A stretch of 64,000 nt of DNA, from NCBI GenBank assembly GCA_944383465.1, contig CALWPQ010000025.1, positions 1 to 64,000 of the forward strand, written 5' to 3'. Below the pieces are notes generated by a model that saw only the letters and a list, made by a program, of their open reading frames with translations, made no database searches and had not been told where the DNA came from. The position numbers were made by a program, and so were the translations under genes. The stretch is from an uncultured Clostridia bacterium. Lineage in GTDB: Bacteria > Bacillota > Clostridia > Peptostreptococcales > Anaerovoracaceae. Shown piece by piece: positions 1 through 10,211 of this stretch (within the stretch, counting starts at the first letter, position 1; each line of letters starts with the position of its first letter).

Positions 1-145
1 GGTAAATATCGACTGCAAGGTATGGTGCAGAAATTCTGATTACTGGAATGTAAAGTACTATATTGAGGAGGCGATAAAGCTGGCGTTTGACGAGAATGAT
101 ATAGAAATTCCGTATTCGCAGGTTGATGTCCACATAATTAAGTAA
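1..145 (+). CDS. Mechanosensitive ion channel (MscS family), C-terminal fragment
   Basis: This frame is open from the window edge (first complete codon at base 2) to a TAA at 143-145. About 47 residues are visible. The end reads IEIPYSQVDVHIIK, and the phrase 'F-D-E-N-x-I-E-I-P-x-x-Q-x-D-V-H' is typical of the cytoplasmic C-terminal domain of small-conductance mechanosensitive channels. These channels release solutes on hypo-osmotic shock and sit in the cytoplasmic membrane. The membrane part lies outside the window, so the assignment rests only on this tail. The next gene begins 45 bases downstream. Confidence 0.7.
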   Translation, partial: VNIDCKVWCRNSDYWNVKYYIEEAIKLAFDENDIEIPYSQVDVHIIK

Positions 146-190
146 AAAACATATAAATAAGATTTATTTTTAAAGAAAAAGAGGTATAAC

Positions 191-3100
191 ATGAGCGCAA
201 AAAAGAAAGAAATCAGAAACTTCAAAAGAGTACTCGTGGCCAATAGAGGCGAAATTGCAATAAGAGTATTCAGAGCGTGCCGTGAACTCGGCATCAGGTC
301 TGTGGCAATTTACTCGGAAGAGGATAAAAACACTCTCTTCAGGGGCAAAGCGGACGAATCTTATATGATCGGCAAAGGCAAGTCGCCTGTTGACGCGTAT
401 CTTGGTATCAATGAAATTATCGAGCTTGCGAAGTCAAAAGGTGTAGACGCCATTCACCCGGGCTACGGCTTCCTTTCGGAAAACAGCGAGTTTGCAAAGC
501 TCTGCGAGGAAAACGGCATCGTATTTATTGGACCAAATCACGAAATGATGGACAGACTGGGCGATAAAATTCAGTCGAAGCTTGTTGCTATGGAAGTAGG
601 AGTTCCTACTATTCCGGGTGTTGAGCAGGCTATAAAGGATGAAGAGGAAGCACTCAAGTTTGCTGTGTCCTGCGGATATCCTGTTATCTTAAAAGCGGCG
701 GCCGGCGGCGGCGGACGCGGTATGAGAATCGTAAGGACAAAGGAAGAAATGCCTGAGCAGTTCCGTGCAGCTAGGAGCGAAGCTAAGAAAGCGTTTGGTA
801 TAGACGATGTATTTATCGAAAAATATCTTGAAAATCCTAAGCACATTGAGGTACAGATCTTCGGCGACAACTATGGAAATATCGTGCATCTCGGAGAGAG
901 AGACTGCTCAATTCAGAGAAGGCATCAGAAGGTAGTTGAATTTACTCCGGCGCTCTGCCTGACAGACGCGCAGCGTGAAGCTATCTGCGCTGACGCTATT
1001 AAGATTGCCAAGGCTGTAAATTACAGAAACGCAGGTACTGTTGAATTCCTTCTCGATACTGACGGCAAGCATTATTTCATCGAAATGAACCCAAGAATTC
1101 AGGTAGAGCATACGGTAACAGAGCTCGTTACAGGCATAGATATAGTACAGGCTCAGATTCTTGCGGCTCAGGGCTATGCGCTGGATTCAGATGAAATAAA
1201 CATTGCACAGGAAGATGTACATTCGAGAGGCTATGCTATTCAGTGCCGTATCACAACGGAGGATCCGAACAACAGCTTTGCGCCTGATACGGGAGAGATA
1301 GACGTATATCAGACTCCGGGCGGCTATGGCATAAGACTCGACGGCGGCAATGGATTTGCCGGCGCGCACATTACTCCTTACTACGATTCGCTGCTCGTTA
1401 AGGTGACTGCCTACGGCAGAACATTTGAGGAGACTACGAATAAGGCTATAAGAGCGCTTCGCGAAATGAAAGTAAAAGGAGTTAAGACCAACATTCCTTT
1501 CCTTATGAATGTGCTCAATCACGAGCTTTTCCGAAAGGGACAGTGCAATACGGGATTTATAGAGCAGCATCCGGAACTCTTTAACATAAGCGCGCTTCCT
1601 GACAGAGAGCTGCGCGTGCTCAACTTCCTTGGAAATAAAGCTGTAAATGAAAATAAGGGTGTCAAGCCTGATTTTGACGTGCCGGTATTCCCGAGAATTC
1701 CGGAAGCGGAAATTGCCAAGCTCAAGGGCACAAAGCAGATATTTGATAAAGAAGGTCCTGAAAAGTTTTCACAGTGGATACTCGATCAGAAGGGACTTCT
1801 CATTACAGATACGACGATGAGAGACGCTCAGCAGTCGCTTATGGCTACGAGAGTAAGAACAGTCGATATGGAAAAGATCGCAGCTGGTACTGCTTATTAC
1901 GGCAATAAGCTCTTCTCGGCGGAAATGTGGGGTGGAGCTACGTTTGACACAGCGTATAGATTCTTAAAAGAATCACCGTGGGAAAGGCTCGACACGCTCA
2001 GAAAGAAGATGCCTAATATTCTCTTCCAGATGCTTATAAGAGGTGCGAATGCTGTCGGATATAAGAACTATCCTGATAATGTCATAAGAGAGTTCGTTAA
2101 GGAATCGGCCAAGAGCGGCATCGACGTATTCAGAATATTCGACTCGCTCAACTGGATAGAGGGTATGGAAGTAGCGCTCGACGAGGTGCTCAATCAGGGC
2201 AAACTGGCTGAAGCCTGCATCTGTTACACTGGCGATATTCTCGATGAGTCAAGAGAAAAGTATAATCTTAAATATTATGTAGATATGGCTAAGGAACTCG
2301 AGAGAAGAGGTACACACATCCTCGGTATCAAGGATATGTCAGGACTCTTAAAGCCGATGGCGGCAAAGAAACTCGTTGAGACTCTCAAGCAGGAAATCGG
2401 CATTCCTATCCACCTTCATACACACGATACTACAGGAAACGGCGTGGCTACCGTGCTTATGGCAGCTCAGGCGGGCGTTGATATAGCGGATACTGCGTTC
2501 AACTCGATGTCCGGACTCACTTCACAGCCGGCGCTCAACTCGGTAGTTGCTGCACTTGAACATACAGAAAGAGATACTGGTATTGCTCTTGACGGCATTC
2601 AGAAGATTTCCGATTACTGGGAAGCAGTGAGACCTGTATATAAAGGATTTGAATCAGATCTTCTGGCGTCATCTGCGGAAATCTACAAGTACGAAATTCC
2701 GGGAGGACAGTATTCAAACCTCAAGCCTCAGGTAGAAAGCTTCGGACTCGGACACAGATTTGAAGATGTAAAGGAAATGTACCGTCAGGTCAACCTGATG
2801 CTTGGAGATATCGTAAAGGTAACGCCGTCGTCGAAGGCGGTCGGAGATATGGCAATCTTTATGGTGCAGAATGATCTTACGCCTGAGAACATCTATGAGA
2901 AGGGTAAGGACATTGACTTCCCTGATTCGATAGTATCGTTCTTCGAGGGTATGATGGGCCAGCCGCAGGGCGGATTCCCGAAAGACCTGCAAAAGCTTGT
3001 GCTTAAGGATAAAAAGCCTATCACCTGCAGACCGGGAGAACTCCTTCCTGCGGAGGACTTCAAGGCTATAAGTGCTATGCTCAAGGAAAAATACGATCTT

Positions 3101-3646
3101 GACGGCAATATGCGCGAAGCTCTGTCATATTCTCTCTATCCAAAAGTATATGAGGATTATCTCAAGGTGCTCAAGAATGACGGCAGCTTCAGATATATGG
3201 GTTCGGACATATATTTCCACGGACTCAAAGAAGGCGAGACTTGTGAAGTTAAACTTGAAGAGGGTATCGTGCTTGTAATCAAGCTCGTTGAAGTGAGAAA
3301 CCTCGACAGCGAAGGTATGAGAGAAGTGGTATTTGAAGTAAACGGCAACAGAAGAAGCGTAAAGGTTAAGGATAACAGCGCCGATAACTTAAACTTCTCG
3401 GGACCGAATGTAGAATTCGCAAATCCTGACGAGCCAACTGAAATAGGAGCTAACATTCCGGGAAGCATTCTCAAGATACTCGTAAAAGAGGGAGAAGCAG
3501 TAGCAGAAAAGCAGCCTATAGCAGTCATCGAAGCGATGAAGATGGAAACAAATATCCTCGCGCCTATTAAGGGTACTGTCGATAAGATATTCGTTAAGGA
3601 AGGCGAGCAGGTTAAATCAGGCCAGATGGTGGCAAAGCTGAAATAG
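191..3646 (+). CDS. pyc: Pyruvate carboxylase
   Basis: Biotin-dependent enzyme that carboxylates pyruvate to oxaloacetate with ATP and bicarbonate, an anaplerotic reaction. At 1151 residues it matches the single-chain bacterial and eukaryotic form. Domains in order: biotin carboxylase (about 1-460, with the glycine-rich ATP loop AAAGGGGRGM near 165-180), carboxyltransferase (about 535-810, starting LLITDTTMRDAQQS), the tetramerisation/linker region, and a biotinyl carrier domain ending the protein. The biotin-accepting lysine is K1117 in EAMKMETN. The ATG at 191 has a GAGGTATAAC ribosome-binding region just upstream. A strong terminator follows at about 3777. The unbroken three-part architecture makes the call secure. 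Confidence 0.97.
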   Translation: MSAKKKEIRNFKRVLVANRGEIAIRVFRACRELGIRSVAIYSEEDKNTLFRGKADESYMIGKGKSPVDAYLGINEIIELAKSKGVDAIHPGYGFLSENSEFAKLCEENGIVFIGPNHEMMDRLGDKIQSKLVAMEVGVPTIPGVEQAIKDEEEALKFAVSCGYPVILKAAAGGGGRGMRIVRTKEEMPEQFRAARSEAKKAFGIDDVFIEKYLENPKHIEVQIFGDNYGNIVHLGERDCSIQRRHQKVVEFTPALCLTDAQREAICADAIKIAKAVNYRNAGTVEFLLDTDGKHYFIEMNPRIQVEHTVTELVTGIDIVQAQILAAQGYALDSDEINIAQEDVHSRGYAIQCRITTEDPNNSFAPDTGEIDVYQTPGGYGIRLDGGNGFAGAHITPYYDSLLVKVTAYGRTFEETTNKAIRALREMKVKGVKTNIPFLMNVLNHELFRKGQCNTGFIEQHPELFNISALPDRELRVLNFLGNKAVNENKGVKPDFDVPVFPRIPEAEIAKLKGTKQIFDKEGPEKFSQWILDQKGLLITDTTMRDAQQSLMATRVRTVDMEKIAAGTAYYGNKLFSAEMWGGATFDTAYRFLKESPWERLDTLRKKMPNILFQMLIRGANAVGYKNYPDNVIREFVKESAKSGIDVFRIFDSLNWIEGMEVALDEVLNQGKLAEACICYTGDILDESREKYNLKYYVDMAKELERRGTHILGIKDMSGLLKPMAAKKLVETLKQEIGIPIHLHTHDTTGNGVATVLMAAQAGVDIADTAFNSMSGLTSQPALNSVVAALEHTERDTGIALDGIQKISDYWEAVRPVYKGFESDLLASSAEIYKYEIPGGQYSNLKPQVESFGLGHRFEDVKEMYRQVNLMLGDIVKVTPSSKAVGDMAIFMVQNDLTPENIYEKGKDIDFPDSIVSFFEGMMGQPQGGFPKDLQKLVLKDKKPITCRPGELLPAEDFKAISAMLKEKYDLDGNMREALSYSLYPKVYEDYLKVLKNDGSFRYMGSDIYFHGLKEGETCEVKLEEGIVLVIKLVEVRNLDSEGMREVVFEVNGNRRSVKVKDNSADNLNFSGPNVEFANPDEPTEIGANIPGSILKILVKEGEAVAEKQPIAVIEAMKMETNILAPIKGTVDKIFVKEGEQVKSGQMVAKLK

Positions 3647-3776
3647 TTAATAATGCAGCTAAAGGAAGTATCGCTGCGCTCTTTATTGGCAGTTTTGATA
3701 TTTGCGGCTTGCAGCTTGATATTTTGACAGTTTGCAGGTATTTCAGATTGTATGATAAAAGTAAAAAAGTTCATAG

Positions 3777-3817
3777 ATCCGCGGAAGTGCTTTTGCACTT
3801 CCGCGGATTTTTATTTT
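3777..3817 (+). terminator. Intrinsic terminator after pyc
   Basis: A perfect 14-bp inverted repeat (ATCCGCGGAAGTGC, 3777-3790, with its complement at 3795-3808) closes a TTTT loop and is followed by a T-rich tail from 3809. It lies about 130 bases after the pyc stop codon. The rest of the gap from 3647 to 3952 shows no gene. Confidence 0.9.
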
Positions 3818-3952
3818 ATGCAGAATTTACATATTTACAGCGCATCTGACATTAGTATGTTTTTTCAGGTATTGGCGAAACTATCAAAAACAGGCATTGT
3901 GCGGCGAAATGTTTAATGCTGCATCGAAAATTTTGCGCAGGGGGAAAACATA

Positions 3953-5428
3953 ATGGAGGAAAAAACAAAAAACGAAAATAAAGGGTCTAAGAATGATAAA
4001 TACGATTTTTATATAGATGAAATGAGAAAGGCCTTGCTCGTGGGGCAGAGCTTTGATGTGCTCGAGAGGAAGATATCTGTGGGCGGGCGCGATGCGTCAA
4101 TTTTCTTTGTTGACGGCTTGACGAAGGCAAATAATATGCAGTTTGTCCTGTCTTTTTTGCTCAAGGTAAAGGAAAAAGATATGGAACGGGTGGAGACGGC
4201 GGAGGATTTTCTCAAGTATTCGCTGCCTTTTTTGGATTCTCTGGCAGAGGGCGATGTAAATAAAGTTTTGAAGCAGCTTTATTCGGGACTTGTGCCGATT
4301 GTGGTGCGCGGCCTTGACAAAGTAATCATAATAGATGCGCGTGATTATCCATCGCGCGGAGTTGAAGAACCGTCAAAGGAAAAGAGCCTGCGCGGTGCAA
4401 AGGACGGTTTTACTGAAGGATTTATGACAAATATCGCGCTCGTACGCAGGAGAATACGCGATTCACGCCTTGTGTTTGAAAATCATACGCTCGGAAAAGA
4501 AAGCAAAACGGATACATGTATTGTTTATATGAAAGGCGTTGCGGACGAGGCGATTGTAAAGAGGCTTGGTGACAAGCTCGACAGCATAGAGATAGATAAT
4601 TTGACGATGACGGAGCAGACACTCGTCGAAGCGCTTATGAAAATGGACGGGCACAAAGAAAAAAAGCATCCTTCGATGCTTAACCCTTTTCCGAAAGTTC
4701 GCTATACGCAGCGCCCCGATCTTGTAGCGGCGCATGTTGCCGAGGGCAAAATTGCGATTATAGTAGATAATACTCCGACCGTGATAATTATTCCGTCCTG
4801 TATATTCGACTTTACGCAGGATGTGGACGACTATTATTTTCCGGTACTGACGGGTAATTATTTCAGGCTTCTGAGGATGCTGAATATTATCGTCACATTG
4901 TTTGCTACGCCGCTCTATCTTTTGATGGCTGAAGGGTATATACCTGTTTATGAGGGCATACGGTTTTTCATACCGGATACGGATTTTGCAATACCGCTGT
5001 TCTGGCAGTTTATAATACTGGAAATCGCGGTCGACGGGCTGAAGCTGGCGTCGCTCAATACACCGGAGTCGCTCGGTATGTCGCTGTCTGTGATAGGAGC
5101 TTTGATATTGGGAGAATTCTCTGTAGAGTCGGGTTGGTTTATACCGCAGAGCATACTCGTTATGGCGGTGGTGGCGCTTGCAAGCTTTACACAGCCGAGC
5201 ATAGAGCTTGGCTATGCTATCAAGTTTTCGCGCGTGCTGATGCTGATAGGAGCGGGGACATTCGGGTATTGGGGTGCGTTGGCAGCGCTTGCTGTCGTGC
5301 TTCTCATGATGGCGTTTACAAAGACGCTTGCGGGCACTTCGTATATCTATCCGCTGATACCGTTTAACGCCAAGGCGCTGAGTCGTTATCTGTTCAGGGT
5401 GACTTCGCAGCGTGCGGGGAAGAGATAA
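3953..5428 (+). CDS. spoVAF: GerA-family spore germination protein, SpoVAF-like
   Basis: 491 residues, nearly the length of Bacillus SpoVAF (about 493). The first half is a soluble domain with the GerA-family signatures (VGGRDASIFFVDGLTK near 42-58, and later EGFMTNIALVRRRIRDSRL). The second half holds four to six hydrophobic segments from about residue 300. SpoVAF belongs to the GerAA/GerAB-type germinant receptor superfamily and is an inner spore membrane protein linked to dipicolinate release and commitment to germination. In Bacillus it belongs to the spoVA operon. Here it stands alone, next to the divergent cwlJ-gerQ pair. The ATG at 3953 has a CAGGGGG ribosome-binding region nine bases upstream. 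Another GerA-family A subunit is possible, but the length and N-terminus favour SpoVAF. Confidence 0.85.
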   Translation: MEEKTKNENKGSKNDKYDFYIDEMRKALLVGQSFDVLERKISVGGRDASIFFVDGLTKANNMQFVLSFLLKVKEKDMERVETAEDFLKYSLPFLDSLAEGDVNKVLKQLYSGLVPIVVRGLDKVIIIDARDYPSRGVEEPSKEKSLRGAKDGFTEGFMTNIALVRRRIRDSRLVFENHTLGKESKTDTCIVYMKGVADEAIVKRLGDKLDSIEIDNLTMTEQTLVEALMKMDGHKEKKHPSMLNPFPKVRYTQRPDLVAAHVAEGKIAIIVDNTPTVIIIPSCIFDFTQDVDDYYFPVLTGNYFRLLRMLNIIVTLFATPLYLLMAEGYIPVYEGIRFFIPDTDFAIPLFWQFIILEIAVDGLKLASLNTPESLGMSLSVIGALILGEFSVESGWFIPQSILVMAVVALASFTQPSIELGYAIKFSRVLMLIGAGTFGYWGALAALAVVLLMMAFTKTLAGTSYIYPLIPFNAKALSRYLFRVTSQRAGKR

Positions 5429-5493
5429 AATAGGATAGTATTTTTGGAGTTTGACTTACAAAAATTATCTTTGATTTAATATACAAATGAAAA

Positions 5494-5619
5494 AAGATAC
5501 TTTTCACGAGCCTAATACTCTAAATAAGGGAATAGGCGCAAAGAAAAGTATCTTAAAATCATATTTTATTTATAAAAAGATACTTTCTAATATTTTCTGT
5601 GAAGTGAAAGTATCTTTTT
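5494..5619. terminator. Two tandem hairpins sharing the same stem; 5574-5619 probably ends gerQ
   Basis: Hairpin 1 pairs 5494-5505 (AAGATACTTTTC) with 5543-5554. Hairpin 2 pairs 5574-5587 (AAAAAGATACTTTC) with 5606-5619 as a perfect 14-bp stem with an 18-base loop. Hairpin 2 starts 10 bases past the gerQ stop codon, and on the minus strand it ends in a T-rich run, so it fits a gerQ terminator. On the plus strand it could also stop read-through from the SpoVAF gene. All four arms carry the same core, so they can also pair with each other. Confidence 0.65.
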
Positions 5620-5628
5620 CTATTTTTA

Positions 5629-6336
5629 TCATTCAAGGCGGATGTTTTGCGGATGACCTTCGTAGTTGTAATATACATAGAACAATTTTATTGAATATGA
5701 GTCGAGGGCCATAATGTTTGATGTAATTGAGTCTTGGAGCAGAATGTAGTTTATACCTACCCCGACTAAGTAACCGCTTAAGCTTTCCATATTGTTTGAA
5801 GTAGTTTGATAGTCGACTCTTACATAGCGGCCGATCTGTGTGCGATAGAAGCCGTTAATGTACTGAAGTGAAGTGTAATCAAGAGTTTCCTGATAGCCCG
5901 GAGGAAGGAGCGGATTTTCCGGCACTTCAAACAGCGGCGCATCCGGGAAGAAAACATTTACCGGGGTAACGGTTGTTCCTGTCTGGTTGTTTTCACTGTG
6001 TTCTTCTCCGCTGCCGGTAGGGTTGTATATTGGGGTGACAAGGTTTGTCATTTCATCTCTCGGAAGCATCGGGCATATGCCGTTCATAACGAACTCACCT
6101 GGCTGTGACGGCGTTGGAGTTGGCTGCGCTACATTGGGAACAGAATTTTGTAAAGTGTCAGCAGAGCCTGCCGGCATTGTACTCTTCAATGAAGCGTTCG
6201 GGCTTGGTACTGCACCCTGGTTCTGAGCTTTAACATAGCTCGCCTTTGCGCTTTGGTTTTGCGTACCCGCGCTGCTTCGGTTTTCTTTGATTTTTTCTAT
6301 GCGTGTAAGGTATGGTGTATTACAGCATAATGACAT
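5629..6336 (-). CDS. gerQ: GerQ-like spore coat protein
   Basis: 235 residues. The first half is low-complexity, rich in Ser, Gln, Asn, Pro and Thr. The C-terminal 80 residues are ordered: a 'YINGFYRTQIGRYVRVDYQ' strand pair, then GYLVGVGINYILLQDS, then ALDSYSIKLFYVYY. This pattern (Leu/Tyr-rich start, G-K/R-YV, GV-G--YI-L-D, then a Tyr-rich end) resembles the Spore_GerQ domain. In Bacillus, GerQ is a coat protein needed to place and activate the cortex hydrolase CwlJ, and the two genes are adjacent. The same pairing occurs here, with cwlJ 40 bases upstream on the same strand. The context supports the call more than similarity alone. A different coat protein is the alternative. Confidence 0.6.
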   Translation of the reverse strand: MSLCCNTPYLTRIEKIKENRSSAGTQNQSAKASYVKAQNQGAVPSPNASLKSTMPAGSADTLQNSVPNVAQPTPTPSQPGEFVMNGICPMLPRDEMTNLVTPIYNPTGSGEEHSENNQTGTTVTPVNVFFPDAPLFEVPENPLLPPGYQETLDYTSLQYINGFYRTQIGRYVRVDYQTTSNNMESLSGYLVGVGINYILLQDSITSNIMALDSYSIKLFYVYYNYEGHPQNIRLE

Positions 6337-6375
6337 TGAAAATACCTCGTTTCTTTATATTTTATACGGGAATAC

Positions 6376-6819
6376 CTATGTGTCTGCGTAGTAGGAAGTA
6401 GGCACATAAAAGCAGTGGTCGCCGACTCTGTTGTGGATGACGCCGACATTTGTCGGAAAGTAAGGAGGACAGGTATTGCTGTAAGGATTGAAGAAAAACA
6501 GTGAATGGTCAACTCCGGGGAGTCTGCCGCCCGCCATAGCCCAGTCGACAATTTCATAATGAATATCATCGGGAACCATATTGTATACGTTTTGCGAATT
6601 ATATGCGCCGTTGACATATGTCTGCATGCATACGAATTGACCAGGCTGCTCTATGATATTACGTACATCTCCGCCGCGGCTTACTCGTGCAAATTCGCCG
6701 TATGTAATCGTAGCTCTGTTCATAATTACAGTAGCGACAGCACGCATTCCGTCATCGCCTTCGCCGCCGGCTTCGCATTTTATGAGCCGCGCGAAAAGCT
6801 CTCTTGTAGTAAGTGCCAT
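6376..6819 (-). CDS. cwlJ: Spore cortex-lytic hydrolase, CwlJ-like
   Basis: About 148 residues making up a single Hydrolase_2 (SleB/CwlJ) domain: E-A-x-G-E-G early on (KCEAGGEGDDG), then AVATVIMNRA, FVCMQTYV, LFFFNPYS and a C-terminal NRVGDHCFYVP. These enzymes degrade cortex peptidoglycan during spore germination. It has no signal peptide and is near CwlJ length (142), which favours CwlJ over the secreted SleB. The start is placed at 6819 rather than 6825, because the AAAGAGG ribosome-binding site (6827-6833) is only one base from the upstream ATG and seven bases from the second. It is probably co-transcribed with the GerQ-like gene. Confidence 0.85.
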   Translation of the reverse strand: MALTTRELFARLIKCEAGGEGDDGMRAVATVIMNRATITYGEFARVSRGGDVRNIIEQPGQFVCMQTYVNGAYNSQNVYNMVPDDIHYEIVDWAMAGGRLPGVDHSLFFFNPYSNTCPPYFPTNVGVIHNRVGDHCFYVPTSYYADT

Positions 6820-6841
6820 AGACATACCTCTTTCAAATTAA

Positions 6842-7240
6842 ATTGCGAGCCTGCTTTATGCAGGCTTATATCAATATATGCAAAAAAAGTTTTTCCTGTG
6901 CGGACTGTGCTTATAATAGTACTGCTTTCAGCATATATGATCATTTTAATAACTTTAGATATGCTTGGAAGAAAAATACAAATGGCGGAATAAAACTTTG
7001 GTAAGTAAAAATATCAAATTATAAGCTAAATGATGCTGAATTGCAGAATAAATGCGGCAGACGATGAAGGGAGAATAGGACAAACAGCTGTGCGCATACA
7101 AATTAAGCAGGGTATGCGCGCTTTTATTTAGACTGCGGTCAAAACACTTTATTTGGATGCGGTAATTGCAGACGATAGTATAAGAATACCGGTTTAAGTA
7201 CTGCGCGTTATAAAGATTTTTTCAGGGAGCGGGTGCAGAA
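6842..7240. other. Intergenic region between cwlJ and ykvI
   Basis: No gene is supported here. It holds a short GC hairpin (GCCTGC...GCAGGC, about 6850-6864) at the 5' side of cwlJ. A terminator-like hairpin at 7091-7120 (TGCGCATAC paired with GTATGCGCG) is followed by CTTTTATTT on the + strand. What + strand transcript this would end is not clear; a small RNA starting near a TATAAT at 6912-6917 is possible, but no convincing -35 was found. Confidence 0.4.
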
Positions 7241-8428
7241 ATGTGGAAAGATACTCTGCGTATAGCGGGTGCGTATGTCGCTTATGTGATAGGCTCGGGA
7301 TTTGCGACAGGGCAGGAAATTGTACAGTTTTTTACTGTGTATGGTATAAAAGGTATTGCGGGAATGCTTGTCTGCACGGTTCTGTTTGCGGCGATGGGGT
7401 CGACGCTGCTCGCAGACGGATTTAGGTACGGAAATGGTGAGATATCAAAGCTGCAAAACAGCCGACATAAAAAAAGAACTTTAAATAAGCCTGAAAATAA
7501 GGTTGATAATATTGGCGGAGTGTATGAATATTACTGCGGCAGTGCACTTGGTAAAGTGTTTGAGCTTTTGATGCCGATTATACTTTTCTGTACGGTAGTC
7601 ATTATGATAGCGGGCGCGGGAGCCGCGGCAAGGGAATATTACGGATTTGATTATCAAGTCGGCTGTACGGCAATGGCCTTTATACTGTTTTTGTCATATA
7701 TGCTTGGTTTTTACAAAATAGTAAACGCAATCGGATTTCTGGCTCCGGTAATCATAATATTTATGATTACCGTTGGCATATTAACAATAGCAAACAGCGG
7801 AGCTGGCAGCTTTACGGAAATACTTTTGCAATTTGACGTTATGGAAAAAAGCATCGATACAGAGACATTAACTTCAGGTGAAGGAATTTATAGTTTAAAA
7901 TGGCTTTTTTCAGCAATGCTCTATGCGTCTTACAATACTGTTTCCGCAGTTGCTTTTTTTCGTGCACTCGGATCATCAGCTGTAAGCATCTCTTCTGCAA
8001 AGGCGGGAGGTATCTTAGGAGGCGTAATGCTGATGACAGCGGCTTTTATGATGAATCTTGCTATTATGACAAAAGCCGAAATTGCTGTCAAGCTTTCAAT
8101 TCCAACGCTTTACCTTGCGCGGCTGATTTCGCCGCTGCTCGGCTTGGCCTTTTCGGCGGTGCTCTTAATTGAGATCTTCTCGACGGCGGCGCCTATGATG
8201 TGGACAGTTTGCAGCCGCTTTGCCGCAGACGGTACACCGAAAGCATTTGCTGTCGGGCTTGCTTTCATAGTTCCGGCGTACCTTGCAAGCGGAGTTTCCT
8301 TCGAAAAGCTCATAAGCTGCGTTTATCCTTGCACGGGTATCCTCGGCTTTTTATTTATGTTCTGTCTGCTTAAATCCTGTATTGTCCGCAGGCTGCGTGG
8401 AAAAATATCATATCGGCAAAGTGCCTGA
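7241..8428 (+). CDS. ykvI: YkvI-type membrane protein (putative transporter)
   Basis: 395 residues with about ten hydrophobic segments. The start, AYVAYVIGSGFATGQEIVQFF, is the signature of the COG3949/YkvI family. These are distant relatives of the LeuT-fold amino-acid transporters with no settled substrate. A 'GAGAAAREYYG' loop and a long C-terminal membrane block also fit. An insert of charged residues around 75-95 (RHKKRTLNKPENK) is a cytoplasmic loop. The ATG at 7241 follows a CAGGGAG ribosome-binding region. It is monocistronic as far as can be seen, and its neighbours do not suggest a substrate. Confidence 0.8.
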   Translation: MWKDTLRIAGAYVAYVIGSGFATGQEIVQFFTVYGIKGIAGMLVCTVLFAAMGSTLLADGFRYGNGEISKLQNSRHKKRTLNKPENKVDNIGGVYEYYCGSALGKVFELLMPIILFCTVVIMIAGAGAAAREYYGFDYQVGCTAMAFILFLSYMLGFYKIVNAIGFLAPVIIIFMITVGILTIANSGAGSFTEILLQFDVMEKSIDTETLTSGEGIYSLKWLFSAMLYASYNTVSAVAFFRALGSSAVSISSAKAGGILGGVMLMTAAFMMNLAIMTKAEIAVKLSIPTLYLARLISPLLGLAFSAVLLIEIFSTAAPMMWTVCSRFAADGTPKAFAVGLAFIVPAYLASGVSFEKLISCVYPCTGILGFLFMFCLLKSCIVRRLRGKISYRQSA

Positions 8429-8484
8429 GCAGGCGATACTCGTGCAGCTTAAAAGCTCTTTTTGCAGCCAAAAACTGCCGCAAG

Positions 8485-8513
8485 TTGCACTGTGCGCTTG
8501 TATATGTTAGAAT
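8485..8513 (+). promoter_or_regulatory. Sigma-A-type promoter for glpK
   Basis: TTGCAC (8485-8490), a 17-base spacer and TAGAAT (8508-8513) lie about 50 bases upstream of the glpK start, with a TG one base ahead of the -10. The spacing and position are right. No catabolite-response (cre) site was confidently recognised. Confidence 0.6.
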
Positions 8514-8526
8514 TTTAGTATAGTAG

Positions 8527-10053
<1,527 letters not shown>

Positions 10054-10130
10054 TGCTTAAGCTGTTTTAAAGTTATACAAATAGGGTATAATAAAAATAC
10101 AAAAAAAATAAAAAAACTTTTAAAACACTG

Positions 10131-10159
10131 TTGACAATATTCGTTAACAGTGTTACATT
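10131..10159 (+). promoter_or_regulatory. Promoter of the heat-shock operon
   Basis: A full TTGACA (10131-10136), 17-base spacer and TACATT (10154-10159) lie directly before the CIRCE operator. This places transcription start within or just before CIRCE, the usual arrangement for HrcA control. Confidence 0.85.
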
Positions 10160-10169
10160 TAAATAGTAG

Positions 10170-10196
10170 TTAGCACTCACGGATAACGAGTGCTAA
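10170..10196 (+). promoter_or_regulatory. CIRCE operator (HrcA binding site)
   Basis: An exact consensus inverted repeat: TTAGCACTC (10170-10178), a nine-base spacer, GAGTGCTAA (10188-10196). HrcA binds this element and represses class I heat-shock genes; GroEL activity keeps HrcA functional. It lies just after the promoter and 15 bases before hrcA, so the operon is autoregulated. Confidence 0.98.
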
Positions 10197-10211
10197 CAAG
10201 GAGACGAAGAA

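Noticed and set aside
5134..5367. 77-codon + frame within the SpoVAF gene
   Set aside because: Out-of-frame shadow inside a membrane-coding region.
6505..6993. 162-codon + frame opposite cwlJ
   Set aside because: Antisense to a clear Hydrolase_2 gene with a good minus-strand ribosome-binding site; no family features.
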